Position numbers and translations under genes: made by a program. A DNA stretch of 64,000 nucleotides. Origin: Ruminococcaceae bacterium UBA5891. Its GTDB lineage: Bacteria > Bacillota > Clostridia > Oscillospirales > Acutalibacteraceae. Location of the stretch: the NCBI GenBank assembly GCA_002431945.1, contig DJET01000078.1, positions 1-64,000 of the forward strand. Reading direction: 5' to 3'. Numbering within the stretch: the first letter of the stretch is position 1; each line of letters opens with the position of its first letter. Shown piece by piece: positions 40,920-48,758 of this stretch. The notes below the pieces were generated by a model. It had not been told where the DNA came from and did no database searches. It saw only the letters and a list, made by a program, of their open reading frames with translations.

Positions 40920-42575
40920 ATGAGCGGTAAAGAGCATAAGGGCTTTCAAAGCGGCGCGTTTGTTTTGTTATTAACAACCGTTGTTACAAAGCTTATAGGC
41001 GCGCTTTTTAAAATACCGCTTGCGGGGGACGGTTGTCTTTCGGATATAGGGTTCGGTTATTTTTCATCGGCTTACGATCTGTTCGCGCCGATATATTCGC
41101 TTGCAATGGCGGGCCTTCCCGTTGCGGTTTCCAAAACAGTGGCGGACTATGCCGCAAAAGGGCGTTTTAACGACGTGCGGCAAACGCTCAAACACAGCCG
41201 CAGGCTTTTTTCGGCTGCGGGTATAGTTGGAACCGCCGTTTTTGCACTGCTTTTAATACCGTTTGTAAAATTTACGGATATTACGGGTAAAAATATTTAT
41301 GCTTATGTTGCGCTTTTGCCGTCGTTTTTCTTTTGCTGTGTAATGTCTTCCTACCGCGGATATTACGAAGGTCTGCTTAATATGCTGCCCACGGCGTTTT
41401 CAGAGCTTACCGAGGCGCTTTGCAAGCTTATTTTGGGATATTTTTCGGCGCTTATAACGGTTAGGCTGACTGGCGACGCCGCGTTAGGCGCAGCTGCCGC
41501 AATTTTCGGAATAACCGTAGGCACAGCTGCCGCGGCGCTTTATTTAAAGCTTTATTATATAAGAAAAGGCGACGGTTTTACCGAAAACGAAATTAAAGCC
41601 GCTCCGCCCCCTCAAAACGGAAAAACCGCTGTTTCGGCAATTGCTTTATTGGCTTTGCCCGTAGCTTTAGCTTCGCTTTCAACAAATATTCCGCCGATAG
41701 CGGACGCGCTTACGGTGAAACGGCAGTTATCGCTTTACGGCGGCGAGGCGCTAAATACCGTAAAGACTATGTACTCAGGCGCGGCGGACGGTATATCAGA
41801 TAGGCTTTTGCCCACATTCCTTTACGGCATAAAAAGCAAGGCTTACACGCTTTATAATCTTGTTCCGGCGTTTACCGCGGTTATCGCGGTGGGGGCGGTT
41901 CCGGCGGTTTCAGCCTGTTTTGCGGTTAAAGACGGCGCGGGGGTTAATAAAAATGTCAATTCGGCGCTCAAGCTTACGGCGCTGCTTTCTTTTCCGGCAG
42001 GTATGGGGCTTACTGCGTTAAGCGAAGATATAATGCGGCTGTTATACGGAAACGGCGCTTCTGTGGCAATAGGCGGCGCCTTGCTTAAGCTGTTCGGTAT
42101 TTCCGCGCTTTTTTCGGGGCTTGCAATTGTGCTTACGGGTGTTTTACAGGCTTTGGAAAGGCAAAGGGCGGCACTTTTAAGCATCACCGCAGGCGCTTTT
42201 ATAAAGCTTATTTTAAACCTTACCGCAGGTATTCCTAAGGTTAATATTTTAGGCGCGGCATTAAGCACGCTTGCCTGCTATGCGGTGATTTTTATAATCG
42301 ATATTACCGTGCTTGTGCGTTCCGGCGTTAAATTAAGCTTTACGGGCGCTTTAATTAAGCCCTTAATTTCCGCCCTGCTTTGCGGCGCGGCGGCATACGC
42401 TTTTTCGTATTTTTTAAAGGGGAAGACAGGAACCTTAATCGCGGTAATTGCCGCGGCTTTAATATATTTTGTGGCGCTTATTTTACTTAATACGTTTGAT
42501 GAAAGTGATTTTTCGGCGTTACCAAACGGAAAAAGTATTACCGAATTTTGTAGAAAACATAGAATTATCCGTTGA
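40920..42575 (+). CDS. SpoVB-like polysaccharide/lipid flippase (MOP superfamily)
   Basis: About 551 aa with some 12-14 hydrophobic segments, of the MurJ/SpoVB/Wzx type. SpoVB of Bacillus is needed for spore cortex, and relatives flip lipid II. Supporting segments are FQSGAFVLLLTTVVTKLIGALFK at the start (about residues 9-31) and SLAMAGLPVAVSKTVADYAAKG. The ATG at 40920 lies just after the nucleosidase stop, with no clear ribosome site, suggesting translational coupling. Could serve vegetative or spore peptidoglycan synthesis. Confidence 0.85.
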   Translation: MSGKEHKGFQSGAFVLLLTTVVTKLIGALFKIPLAGDGCLSDIGFGYFSSAYDLFAPIYSLAMAGLPVAVSKTVADYAAKGRFNDVRQTLKHSRRLFSAAGIVGTAVFALLLIPFVKFTDITGKNIYAYVALLPSFFFCCVMSSYRGYYEGLLNMLPTAFSELTEALCKLILGYFSALITVRLTGDAALGAAAAIFGITVGTAAAALYLKLYYIRKGDGFTENEIKAAPPPQNGKTAVSAIALLALPVALASLSTNIPPIADALTVKRQLSLYGGEALNTVKTMYSGAADGISDRLLPTFLYGIKSKAYTLYNLVPAFTAVIAVGAVPAVSACFAVKDGAGVNKNVNSALKLTALLSFPAGMGLTALSEDIMRLLYGNGASVAIGGALLKLFGISALFSGLAIVLTGVLQALERQRAALLSITAGAFIKLILNLTAGIPKVNILGAALSTLACYAVIFIIDITVLVRSGVKLSFTGALIKPLISALLCGAAAYAFSYFLKGKTGTLIAVIAAALIYFVALILLNTFDESDFSALPNGKSITEFCRKHRIIR

Positions 42576-42642
42576 AAACGGCTGTTTTAAAACGAAATTT
42601 TATAAATAATTGTAGAAAATTTTAAAAAATGACGAAAACAGA

Positions 42643-42671
42643 TTGATTTTTGCTTTAAAGTATGGTAAAAA
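42643..42671 (+). promoter_or_regulatory. Likely promoter of the HU gene
   Basis: TTGATT (42643-42648), 17 bases, TAAAAA (42666-42671). The gap 42576-42751 is AT-rich and otherwise shows nothing. Confidence 0.6.
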
Positions 42672-42751
42672 TAAATAGTACAAGCTTTTGCTGTACAAAA
42701 TGCCTTTCAAACGATAATTTCGTTGAAAAATAATTTTTGGAGGTTCTTTAA

Positions 42752-43027
42752 ATGAACAAAACAGAATTAGTAGCAGCTATTGCCGATAAGGCAGGTATTG
42801 CAAAGAAGGACGCAGAGAAAGCTCTTTCCGCTTTTCTTGACACTGTTGCCGAAGAATTAAAGAAGGGTGAGAAGATTGCTCTTGTTGGTTTCGGTACATT
42901 CGAGGTACGCGAGCGTGCAGCAAGAACCGGTATCAATCCGCAGACTAAGCAGACAATTAAAATTGCCGCTTCAAAGAGCCCTGTATTCAAGGCAGGTAAA
43001 GCTCTTAAGGATTCAATTTCCAAATAA
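42752..43027 (+). CDS. hup: HU family DNA-binding protein
   Basis: Nucleoid protein of 91 aa that bends DNA as a dimer. The whole HU pattern is visible: [20 protein letters not shown], the [19 protein letters not shown] arm and a basic C-terminus. Strong AGGAGG-like site (TGGAGGTT) before ATG. Codon use appears optimised (for example GGT, CTT), as for a highly expressed gene. It sits between a promoter and a terminator, upstream of the rqcP cluster. Confidence 0.97.
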   Translation: MNKTELVAAIADKAGIAKKDAEKALSAFLDTVAEELKKGEKIALVGFGTFEVRERAARTGINPQTKQTIKIAASKSPVFKAGKALKDSISK

Positions 43028-43036
43028 TTTTACTTA

Positions 43037-43066
43037 TTTTAAGCCGTCCTTTCGGGCGGCTTAAAA
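43037..43066 (+). terminator. Terminator after HU
   Basis: Thirteen-base-pair stem with one G-T pair (43037-43049 with 43054-43066, arms TTTTAAGCCGTCC / GGGCGGCTTAAAA), followed by TATTTT. Some read-through into rqcP, which starts 17 bases on, is possible. Confidence 0.75.
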
Positions 43067-43083
43067 TATTTTACGGGTGAATT

Positions 43084-43326
43084 ATGCGACTTGATAAATA
43101 TTTAAAGGTTTCAAGAATAATAAAACGCCGCACGGTTGCAAACGAGGCGTGCGACGCGGGGCGCGTGCTTGTAAACGGTAAGGCGGCGCGCGCTTCCTAT
43201 GATGTTAAGGTTGGGGATATTATTGAAATATCCTTCGGTACGCGCTTGTTTAAGGCAGAGGTGACCGACGTATCCGAAACCGTGCGTAAGGACGACGCGG
43301 CAAGCCTTTATAAAATACTTATGTAA
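43084..43326 (+). CDS. rqcP: RqcP (YabO), S4-domain ribosome quality control factor
   Basis: An 80-residue S4 RNA-binding protein. In B. subtilis RqcP (YabO) binds the 50S-peptidyl-tRNA complex and works with RqcH in alanine tailing. The S4 pattern MRLDKYLKVSRIIKRRTVA...VLVNGKAARASYDVKVGDII is clear. Gene order rqcP-yabP-yabQ-divIC-yabR is the same as in Bacillus. GGGTGA precedes the ATG. Its partner rqcH is about 35 kb away in this window. Confidence 0.94.
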   Translation: MRLDKYLKVSRIIKRRTVANEACDAGRVLVNGKAARASYDVKVGDIIEISFGTRLFKAEVTDVSETVRKDDAASLYKILM

Positions 43327-43331
43327 TAAAA

Positions 43332-43369
43332 CAAACACCCCTCAAATAGTATTTATTAAGGGGTGTTTG
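43332..43369 (+). promoter_or_regulatory. Hairpin burying the yabP ribosome-binding site
   Basis: Perfect 11-base-pair inverted repeat CAAACACCCCT (43332-43342) and AGGGGTGTTTG (43359-43369) with a 16-base loop. The second arm contains the AAGGGG ribosome site of yabP and ends three bases before its TTG start. No T-run follows, so it is unlikely to be a simple terminator. It would silence yabP translation unless opened. Confidence 0.7.
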
Positions 43370-43371
43370 CT

Positions 43372-43641
43372 TTGGAAGAAACTGTACGCAAAAGTCAGAA
43401 TATTATTGTTGAAGACCGCAAAAAAATGACCTTTACGGGCGTTAAAGATGTTTTGTCGTTTGATGAGGAAACCGTAATTTTAAATACCGTTCTCGGAAAA
43501 ATGACGGTAAAGGGCGCGGGACTTCATATACTTAACTTTGATAATTCAAGCGGCGAGCTTACGGCGGATGGAAAGCTTTATGCCCTTGCATACACCGCCG
43601 AGGAAAAAAGCGGCGGATTTTTTTCGCGCCTTTTAAGGTGA
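43372..43641 (+). CDS. yabP: Sporulation protein YabP
   Basis: About 89 aa. YabP is needed for sporulation in Bacillus and acts in the mother cell. The family core is MTFTGVKDVLSFDEETVILNT and VKGAGLHILNFDNSSGELTADG, ending in GFFSRLLR. Start is the TTG at 43372, eight bases after AAGGGG; an in-frame GTG at 43363 overlaps the ribosome site. The ribosome site lies within an 11-base-pair hairpin. It suggests the organism, or its recent ancestor, makes spores. Confidence 0.9.
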   Translation: MEETVRKSQNIIVEDRKKMTFTGVKDVLSFDEETVILNTVLGKMTVKGAGLHILNFDNSSGELTADGKLYALAYTAEEKSGGFFSRLLR

Positions 43642-43645
43642 GCCT

Positions 43646-44092
43646 ATGTGGGAAATAGATAATATTTCACAGCTTACGGGCGTGCTGTATTCGGCGGCGG
43701 TAGGGGCAATATACTCATTTGTTTACGATATTTTCCGTGCCGCAAGAAAAACACTTAAGCATTCCGCCGCCTTGGTATTTTTTGAAGATATCGTTTTTTC
43801 CTTTATTTGCGCAGTAAGCTGTTTTTGCTTTTTGCTTGCAATTTCCGGCGGAGAAATGCGCGGATATGTTTTTTTCGGAATTTTATGCGGTTTTACGCTC
43901 TTTAGGGTAACGGCTTCAAGATTTTCCCTTTTTATTTTTAAAAAGCTTTTTTGCCTTTTACATTTCTTAACGCTTAAAAACAGGCTGTTTTTAAGTAAGG
44001 TTTTTATGCTTAATGAAAGGCTTTTTTGCTTTTTAAGCAAAAAAATGAAAAAAATTACGAATTTTAAGCCCCGCTTTAAAAAAAATGCTTGA
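43646..44092 (+). CDS. yabQ: Spore cortex biosynthesis protein YabQ
   Basis: A 148-residue membrane protein with an N-terminal hydrophobic segment (QLTGVLYSAAVGAIYSFVYD), two more around residues 45-85 and a basic Lys/Phe-rich C-terminus. YabQ is a sporulation membrane protein required for cortex. AAGGTGA precedes the ATG, four bases after the yabP stop. Sequence similarity in this family is low, and the call leans on position between yabP and divIC. Confidence 0.85.
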   Translation: MWEIDNISQLTGVLYSAAVGAIYSFVYDIFRAARKTLKHSAALVFFEDIVFSFICAVSCFCFLLAISGGEMRGYVFFGILCGFTLFRVTASRFSLFIFKKLFCLLHFLTLKNRLFLSKVFMLNERLFCFLSKKMKKITNFKPRFKKNA

Positions 44093-44118
44093 AAACAGTA
44101 TGCGGTTTGTTGTATACT
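44089..44118 (+). promoter_or_regulatory. Likely promoter of divIC
   Basis: TTGAAA (44089-44094), 18 bases, TATACT (44113-44118), overlapping the end of yabQ. Allows vegetative expression of the division gene separately from the sporulation genes. Confidence 0.7.
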
Positions 44119-44160
44119 GAAAGGCAGAATGTGTCAGCTTTCTTTTTTGGAGTGCGAAAT

Positions 44161-44451
44161 ATGAAAAAGAAGAACAGAAAAAATAAAAGTATACTTCTTC
44201 GGATAATGGTTTTGGGCGTAGGCGTTTATATGATAGCAACATTATACGGTCTTTGGAATACGCTTAACGAAAACAAAAAAGAGCTAAACGCTCTTAAAGC
44301 ACAGCAGGCGGCAACACAAACCGATATCGACGAGCTTCGCGCCGTTTTGGCGGACGGCTCTGAAAAAAAGATGATTGAAAAAGCGGCGAGAGAAAGGCTT
44401 GGTTACGTTTATCCGGACGAGCAGGTCTTTATCGATATATCAGGAAACTGA
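44161..44451 (+). CDS. divIC: Septum formation initiator DivIC/FtsB family protein
   Basis: About 96 aa. A basic cytoplasmic start (MKKKNRKNKS), one transmembrane segment (about residues 11-30) and an extracellular coiled coil (NENKKELNALKAQQAATQTDIDEL, split), ending in the family motif AARERLGYVYPDEQVFIDI. It partners FtsL in the division complex. ATG at 44161 is eight bases after GGAG; the frame extends upstream but overlaps the promoter. Confidence 0.92.
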   Translation: MKKKNRKNKSILLRIMVLGVGVYMIATLYGLWNTLNENKKELNALKAQQAATQTDIDELRAVLADGSEKKMIEKAARERLGYVYPDEQVFIDISGN

Positions 44452-44489
44452 AATTATTTTTATTTTTTTGAGGGGGATTTAAAGCTTTT

Positions 44490-44930
44490 ATGCAGCTTAC
44501 AGTCGGACAAATTGTTGAGGGAAAAATTACGGGTATAACCAATTTCGGGGTTTTTGCCGATATAGGCGAGGGGAAATCCGGAATGGTGCATATATCCGAG
44601 GTTGCGCGTACATATGTTAACGATATAAACGAGCACGTAAAAATCGGCGATACGGTTAAAATGAAGGTGCTTAATATCGGGGAAGACGGAAAGATCAGCC
44701 TTAGCATAAAACGCGCCTTAGAACCCGAAAAATCCTCTGAACGCAGGGAAAGAAGACCGTCGCAGCCGCCTAAGATAGACGGCTCGTATACCTGGACTCC
44801 CAAAAAGGCGGAGCCGCAAAGCTTTGAAGAAATGATGAACCGCTTTAAACAAACAAGCGATGAAAAATTTTCGGATCTAAAGCGTAAAAATCCCGACGCC
44901 AGACGTCAAAAGCGCGGCGCGGGCAAATAA
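44490..44930 (+). CDS. yabR: S1 RNA-binding domain protein (YabR family)
   Basis: A 146-residue protein with one S1 domain (about residues 1-75; GQIVEGKITGITNFGVFADI, GKSGMVHISEVA, GDTVKMKVLNI, GKISLSIKRA) and a basic, disordered C-terminal half. In Bacillus yabR follows divIC and is a ribosome-associated or general RNA-binding factor of unclear role. GAGGGGGA provides the ribosome site. Confidence 0.9.
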   Translation: MQLTVGQIVEGKITGITNFGVFADIGEGKSGMVHISEVARTYVNDINEHVKIGDTVKMKVLNIGEDGKISLSIKRALEPEKSSERRERRPSQPPKIDGSYTWTPKKAEPQSFEEMMNRFKQTSDEKFSDLKRKNPDARRQKRGAGK

Positions 44931-44997
44931 TAAAAAACATCGGGCGGATATTGCCTTTATCGGCAGTTTCTGCCCTTCTGTTTCGGTGATAAGAGTA

Positions 44998-46128
44998 ATG
45001 AATAATATAAATTTAATAGCACCATGTCTTTTCGGGGTGGAAAGCGTTGCGGCTGATGAATTTCGCCGTATGGGTTTTACAGATGTTGCAGCCGAAAACG
45101 GCAGGGTTAAGCTTTCGGGCGATTTTAATATGCTTGCGCGGGCAAATATATGCTCGCGCTTTGCAGAGCGAATACTTATAAACGCGGGCGAATTTACCGC
45201 AGTTACGTTTACAGAGCTGTTTGACGGTACTAAAAAAATACCGTGGGAAAATTATATCGGGAAGGACGACGCCTTTCCCGTGAACGGGTGGAGTATTGAT
45301 TCGCAGCTTTCAAGCATACCCGATTGCCAGTCTATAATTAAAAAAGCTATTGTTGAAAGGCTGAAGTTAAAATATCCCGTAGTGCGCTTTGCCGAAACGG
45401 GACCTGAATATAAAATACGCTTTTCGATACATAAAAACGTGGTTACCTTAATGATAGACACATCGGGCGAGGGACTGCACAAGCGCGGGTACCGCCGCAA
45501 TTCAAACGACGCGCCGCTTAAAGAAACCCTTGCCGCCGCTATGTGCGACCTTGCGCGTATTTATCCCGATACAAAGCTTTACGATCCCTTTTGCGGAAGC
45601 GGCACCCTGCTTATAGAGGCGGCGCTTATGGCTACCAAAACAGCGCCGGGGCTTAGGCGTTACTTTGCCGCCGAGCGTTTCGGTTTTATACCCGAAAACG
45701 TGTGGCGAGAGGAAAGAACGCGCGCGCAGGACCTTATAATCCACAATGTGGATTTCAGGGCGCACGGCTTTGATACAGATGAAAATGCGGTAAGGCTGAC
45801 GCTTGAAAACGCAAAAAAAGCCGGCGTTTCAAAATACGTTACCGCCTCTGTCGCCGATGTGCGCGATTTCACCCCGCCCGACGAACGCTGCCTTACAATA
45901 ACCAATCCGCCTTACGGCGAACGCCTTTTAGACGTTAAGGCGGCCGAGGAACTGTATACTGTTATGGGCGAAAGGTTTAAAGAGGGGTGCGGACGAAAGT
46001 ATTATATTATAAGTCCGCATGATGAATTTGAAAAATTTTTCGGCAGAACGGCGGATAAGCGCCGAAAGCTGTATAACGGAATGATAAAATGCCAGTTATT
46101 TATGTATTTTAAAAATAAGGAGAAATAA
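44998..46128 (+). CDS. THUMP-domain class I RNA methyltransferase (RlmL/YpsC type)
   Basis: About 376 aa with an N-terminal ferredoxin-like and THUMP region and a C-terminal Rossmann methyltransferase. Motifs are DPFCGSGTLLIEAALMA (SAM binding), GFDTDENAVRL and the catalytic NPPYGERL, as in N2-guanine methyltransferases of 23S rRNA (RlmL N-terminal half, YpsC). ATG at 44998 chosen because it starts the conserved NLIAPCLFGVE; a GTG four codons earlier is possible. Position of the modified base is inferred from the family. Confidence 0.88.
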   Translation: MNNINLIAPCLFGVESVAADEFRRMGFTDVAAENGRVKLSGDFNMLARANICSRFAERILINAGEFTAVTFTELFDGTKKIPWENYIGKDDAFPVNGWSIDSQLSSIPDCQSIIKKAIVERLKLKYPVVRFAETGPEYKIRFSIHKNVVTLMIDTSGEGLHKRGYRRNSNDAPLKETLAAAMCDLARIYPDTKLYDPFCGSGTLLIEAALMATKTAPGLRRYFAAERFGFIPENVWREERTRAQDLIIHNVDFRAHGFDTDENAVRLTLENAKKAGVSKYVTASVADVRDFTPPDERCLTITNPPYGERLLDVKAAEELYTVMGERFKEGCGRKYYIISPHDEFEKFFGRTADKRRKLYNGMIKCQLFMYFKNKEK

Positions 46129-46130
46129 CT

Positions 46131-46571
46131 ATGTCTAAAAAAAGCATTATCGACGGTATTAAAGAGAAAAAAGGACTTATAGGCGAGTTTAAGGAGTTTA
46201 TTTCCCGCGGCAATGTGGTTGATCTTGCGGTCGGCGTAATCATAGGCAGCGCCTTTACCGCGATAGTAACCTCGCTTGTTAACGATATAATTACGCCGCT
46301 GATAGGTCTTATTTTAGGCGGAATAGATTTTTCCGATTTAAAGCTTGTAATACCCTCAGCAATAGAGGGCGTTAAGGACGCCGAGATATGCTACGGTAAG
46401 TTTATACAGTGCGTTATAAATTTCCTTTTGGTATCGCTTGTTATATTTATTGTGATTAAAACCATGAACAGGTTTATGCATAAAAAGGAGGAGGCCAAGG
46501 AGGAAAAGCCCGCCGAGCCTTCGGAAGAGGTTTTGCTTTTACGCGAAATAAGAGATTCGCTTAAAAAATAG
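46131..46571 (+). CDS. mscL: Large-conductance mechanosensitive channel
   Basis: Emergency osmotic release channel, 146 aa. TM1 region RGNVVDLAVGVIIGSAFTAIV and TM2 (FIQCVINFLLVSLVIFIVIK) are typical, with the C-terminal helix EEVLLLREIRDSLKK. A Glu/Lys-rich linker after TM2 is common in Bacillota. Good ribosome site (AAGGAG). It lies two bases after the methyltransferase gene. Confidence 0.96.
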   Translation: MSKKSIIDGIKEKKGLIGEFKEFISRGNVVDLAVGVIIGSAFTAIVTSLVNDIITPLIGLILGGIDFSDLKLVIPSAIEGVKDAEICYGKFIQCVINFLLVSLVIFIVIKTMNRFMHKKEEAKEEKPAEPSEEVLLLREIRDSLKK

Positions 46572-46599
46572 TTGACAAATTTTAAAACAGTAATATAAT
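46572..46599 (+). promoter_or_regulatory. Sigma-A promoter of the FMN riboswitch-ribU unit
   Basis: TTGACA (46572-46577), 16 bases, TATAAT (46594-46599). The -35 box starts immediately after the mscL stop codon. Confidence 0.85.
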
Positions 46600-46604
46600 A
46601 TAAT

Positions 46605-46712
46605 TATCTTCGGGGCGGGGTGTAATTCCCCACCGGCGGTAAAGCCCGCGAGCCTATTTGGCCGATCAGGTGAAATTCCTGAGCCGACGGTACAGTCCGG
46701 ATGAAAGAAGAA
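46605..46712 (+). promoter_or_regulatory. FMN riboswitch (RFN element)
   Basis: All RFN core blocks are present in order: ATCTTCGGGGCGGGGTG, ATTCCCCACCGGCGGTAAAG, CCCGCGAGCC, AGGTGAAATTCCTGAGCCGAC, then GTACAGTCCGGATGAAAGAAG. It binds FMN and here lies before a terminator and the riboflavin transporter gene ribU, so high FMN should stop transcription. Confidence 0.97.
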
Positions 46713-46734
46713 TGTAAATATTTTGCATTTCTGC

Positions 46735-46765
46735 GCCCGTACGTTATGTGCGGGCTTTTCTTTTT
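46735..46765 (+). terminator. Expression-platform terminator of the FMN riboswitch
   Basis: Eight-base-pair stem GCCCGTAC / GTGCGGGC (46735-46742 with 46748-46755) followed by TTTTCTTTTT, upstream of the ribU ribosome site. Confidence 0.85.
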
Positions 46766-46789
46766 CCCGAAAAAGAAAGGAAGAGCATT

Positions 46790-47401
46790 ATGAAAAGAAA
46801 AAAATTTGTAAGAGGTATCGCGGTAAGCGCGGTTATGGGAGCGCTTGGGTTTGTGCTTATGCTGCTTGAATTTCCGCTGCCGTTTATTATTCCGGCTTTT
46901 ATAAAGCTTGATTTTTCGGAAATTCCGGCAATAATAACCGCTTATGCATTCGGTCCGCAGTACGGCGTGCTTGTGTGCCTTATTAAAAATCTTTTGCATT
47001 TGCCGCTTACTTCTTCGGCAGGGGTAGGGGAGCTTTCAAACTTTCTTTTGGGCGCCGTATTTACGGGAATAGCAGGTTTGGTTTACATAAAACACAAATC
47101 GCGTAAAAGTGCGCTGATCGGAGCAACGGCAGGCTCGCTTGCAATGGCGGCGGTAAGCGTTGTAACTAACTATTTTGTGGTTTACCCTGCGTATACCGTG
47201 CTTTACGGTATGCCGATGAACGCCATTATAGGAATGTATAAAGCAATATTGCCCGCCGCCGATACGCTTATAAAGGATCTTTTAATATTTAATGTTCCTT
47301 TTACCTTTATTAAGGGTATGATTGATACGGCGGTTTGCTTTGCGGTATATAAGCGCATTTCGCCCATTTTAAAATTAAGCCGCGCAGAGCGTGCGGAATG
47401 A
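46790..47401 (+). CDS. ribU: Riboflavin ECF transporter S component RibU
   Basis: About 203 aa, six hydrophobic helices. The RibU signature LEFPLPFIIPAFIKLDFSEIP (split around residues 24-45) and KNLLHLPLTSSAGVGELSNF are clear. The FMN riboswitch in front confirms riboflavin as the substrate. It needs a shared EcfA/A'/T module encoded elsewhere. ATG at 46790 follows AAAGGAAG; an upstream in-frame ATG lies inside the riboswitch terminator and is rejected. Convergent with the antiporter gene. Confidence 0.95.
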   Translation: MKRKKFVRGIAVSAVMGALGFVLMLLEFPLPFIIPAFIKLDFSEIPAIITAYAFGPQYGVLVCLIKNLLHLPLTSSAGVGELSNFLLGAVFTGIAGLVYIKHKSRKSALIGATAGSLAMAAVSVVTNYFVVYPAYTVLYGMPMNAIIGMYKAILPAADTLIKDLLIFNVPFTFIKGMIDTAVCFAVYKRISPILKLSRAERAE

Positions 47402-47435
47402 AAAACCGTAGCAGAAGCCTTAGTCAGAAAACACT

Positions 47436-48635
47436 TTATTCTATTACGTTTAATAATTTTTTATAGCTTAAATCTATTCCGATAGCGCCTATTGGGGCGG
47501 TTATAAGTATACCGAGCACGGCGACGGAAAGGACTATGCTTCCGCAGGAAAGCCCCATAGAAAGCGGCACAGAGCCGATTGCCGCCTGTACGGTTGCTTT
47601 CGGCAGATAGGCAATAATACAAAAAAGCCGCTCCTTTATATTAAGAGGTGTTCTGATAAGGCACAACGCCACGCCGACAGCACGGAATGTAAGCGCAATG
47701 CCTATTATTCCTACGGCGGCAATGCCTGCTTTCAGCGTATAGCGAATATCAACTGCCGCGCCTACCAGCACAAACAGAATCACTTCGGCAGCAAGCCACA
47801 GCTTACCGAATTTTTCCGACAGCCGCTTTGTAACGCAAGCGGGGCTTTTGATTTTTAAAACGCACGCCATACTTACCACGGCAAGCAGCCCCGAAACGGC
47901 TATCCATTGCTTTGTCCATAACTCAAGTGCAATTAAAAGAAATGAAACACTGAGAACGATAATTACCTTCATACTGTTGCGGATTGAATTTCCGTGCGTA
48001 TATGCCGTTTTAAAGAAGAAAGCCAAAATAAAACCGGAAGCCGCACCGACCGCAACGCCGAGCAGGATTGAAACCGGTATATCGACAAGGTTCAGAAGAT
48101 TGGCTTTTCCGCCCTGCGCTATGCCGACAAAGGTAGTAAACAGCACGATGACAAAAATATCGTCGCACGACGCACCTGCCATAATCATCTGTGGAATGCT
48201 CTTTTCGGTTCCGCGCTTTTCTTCCATAAGCTTAAGCATTCGCGGAACGACCACGGCAGGTGAAACGGCGCCGAGCACCGCGCCCATAACGGCGGCTTCA
48301 ATGTGTGAAATATCCAAAAGCAGCGGTGCAAACAGCACATACCCGATAATTTCAAAGCTTGCGGGAACAAAGGACAACAGTACCGCCGGACGCCCGACTT
48401 TTTTAAGGTCTGAAAGATTAAGAGACAAACCGGCTTTTATTAAAATTATAATGAGCGCCATTTGCCGCAGTTCTGAGGAAATGCCGAGAATTTTCGGGTC
48501 GAGCAGATCGAGCACATAGGTTCCGAGTATGATGCCGGCGGCAATCATACCGATTATTCGCGGCAGACGCATTTTTTTACAAATTTCCGCAAGCGACAGC
48601 CCGACAAGAAAAATAAGTGATAGAGATGTTAACAT
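47436..48635 (-). CDS. Cation:proton antiporter (CPA family) under fluoride riboswitch control
   Basis: A 399-residue protein with about 11-13 transmembrane segments of the CPA Na+/H+ antiporter type (LRLPRIIGMIAAGIILG-like start, then MGAVLGAVSPAVVVPRML and SCDDIFVIVLFT with the acidic residues expected in the ion site). Its mRNA leader carries a fluoride riboswitch with an overlapping terminator. Antiporters are among the known genes of that riboswitch class, so it probably helps cells survive fluoride and acid stress. AGGAGG gives a strong ribosome site. Ion specificity not determined. Confidence 0.88.
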   Translation of the reverse strand: MLTSLSLIFLVGLSLAEICKKMRLPRIIGMIAAGIILGTYVLDLLDPKILGISSELRQMALIIILIKAGLSLNLSDLKKVGRPAVLLSFVPASFEIIGYVLFAPLLLDISHIEAAVMGAVLGAVSPAVVVPRMLKLMEEKRGTEKSIPQMIMAGASCDDIFVIVLFTTFVGIAQGGKANLLNLVDIPVSILLGVAVGAASGFILAFFFKTAYTHGNSIRNSMKVIIVLSVSFLLIALELWTKQWIAVSGLLAVVSMACVLKIKSPACVTKRLSEKFGKLWLAAEVILFVLVGAAVDIRYTLKAGIAAVGIIGIALTFRAVGVALCLIRTPLNIKERLFCIIAYLPKATVQAAIGSVPLSMGLSCGSIVLSVAVLGILITAPIGAIGIDLSYKKLLNVIE

Positions 48636-48658
48636 AAAAAATCCTCCTGTAAACGCAG

Positions 48659-48702
48659 AAAAGCTGACGCCTTCTGCACGTAAGATGCAGAAGTCATCAG
48701 CT
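48659..48702 (-). terminator. Terminator overlapping the fluoride aptamer
   Basis: Long stem with one mismatch (48686-48702 with 48662-48678; minus-strand arms AGCTGATGACTTCTGCA / TGCAGAAGGCGTCAGCT), followed by a short T-run. Its 5' arm uses the aptamer's 3' GATGACTTC strand, so aptamer and terminator exclude each other: fluoride should turn the gene on. Confidence 0.82.
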
Positions 48703-48750
48703 TATAATCAGCGGTTTCGGCATATGCCGAGGGAGAACTTCATTCCCTAT
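48687..48750 (-). promoter_or_regulatory. Fluoride riboswitch (crcB motif)
   Basis: On the minus strand: P1 AGGGA / TCCCT with loop containing ATGAAGTTC, an optional palindromic hairpin CGGCATATGCCG, the conserved AAACCGCT, a small stem GCT / AGC and the conserved GCTGATGACTTCTGC. The P1-loop GAAGT pairs with ACTTC to form the pseudoknot. These are the defining parts of the crcB motif. Confidence 0.9.
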
Positions 48751-48758
48751 GTTTTAAG

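Noticed and set aside
43332..43369. Intrinsic terminator after rqcP
   Set aside because: No T-run follows the stem (CTTTGG), and the stem contains the next gene's ribosome site.
46748..46789. Earlier ATG for ribU
   Set aside because: Would begin inside the riboswitch terminator stem; 46790 has AAAGGAAG upstream.
46604..46999. Minus-strand open frame of 131 codons over the FMN riboswitch and ribU
   Set aside because: Antisense to a well-defined riboswitch and conserved gene.
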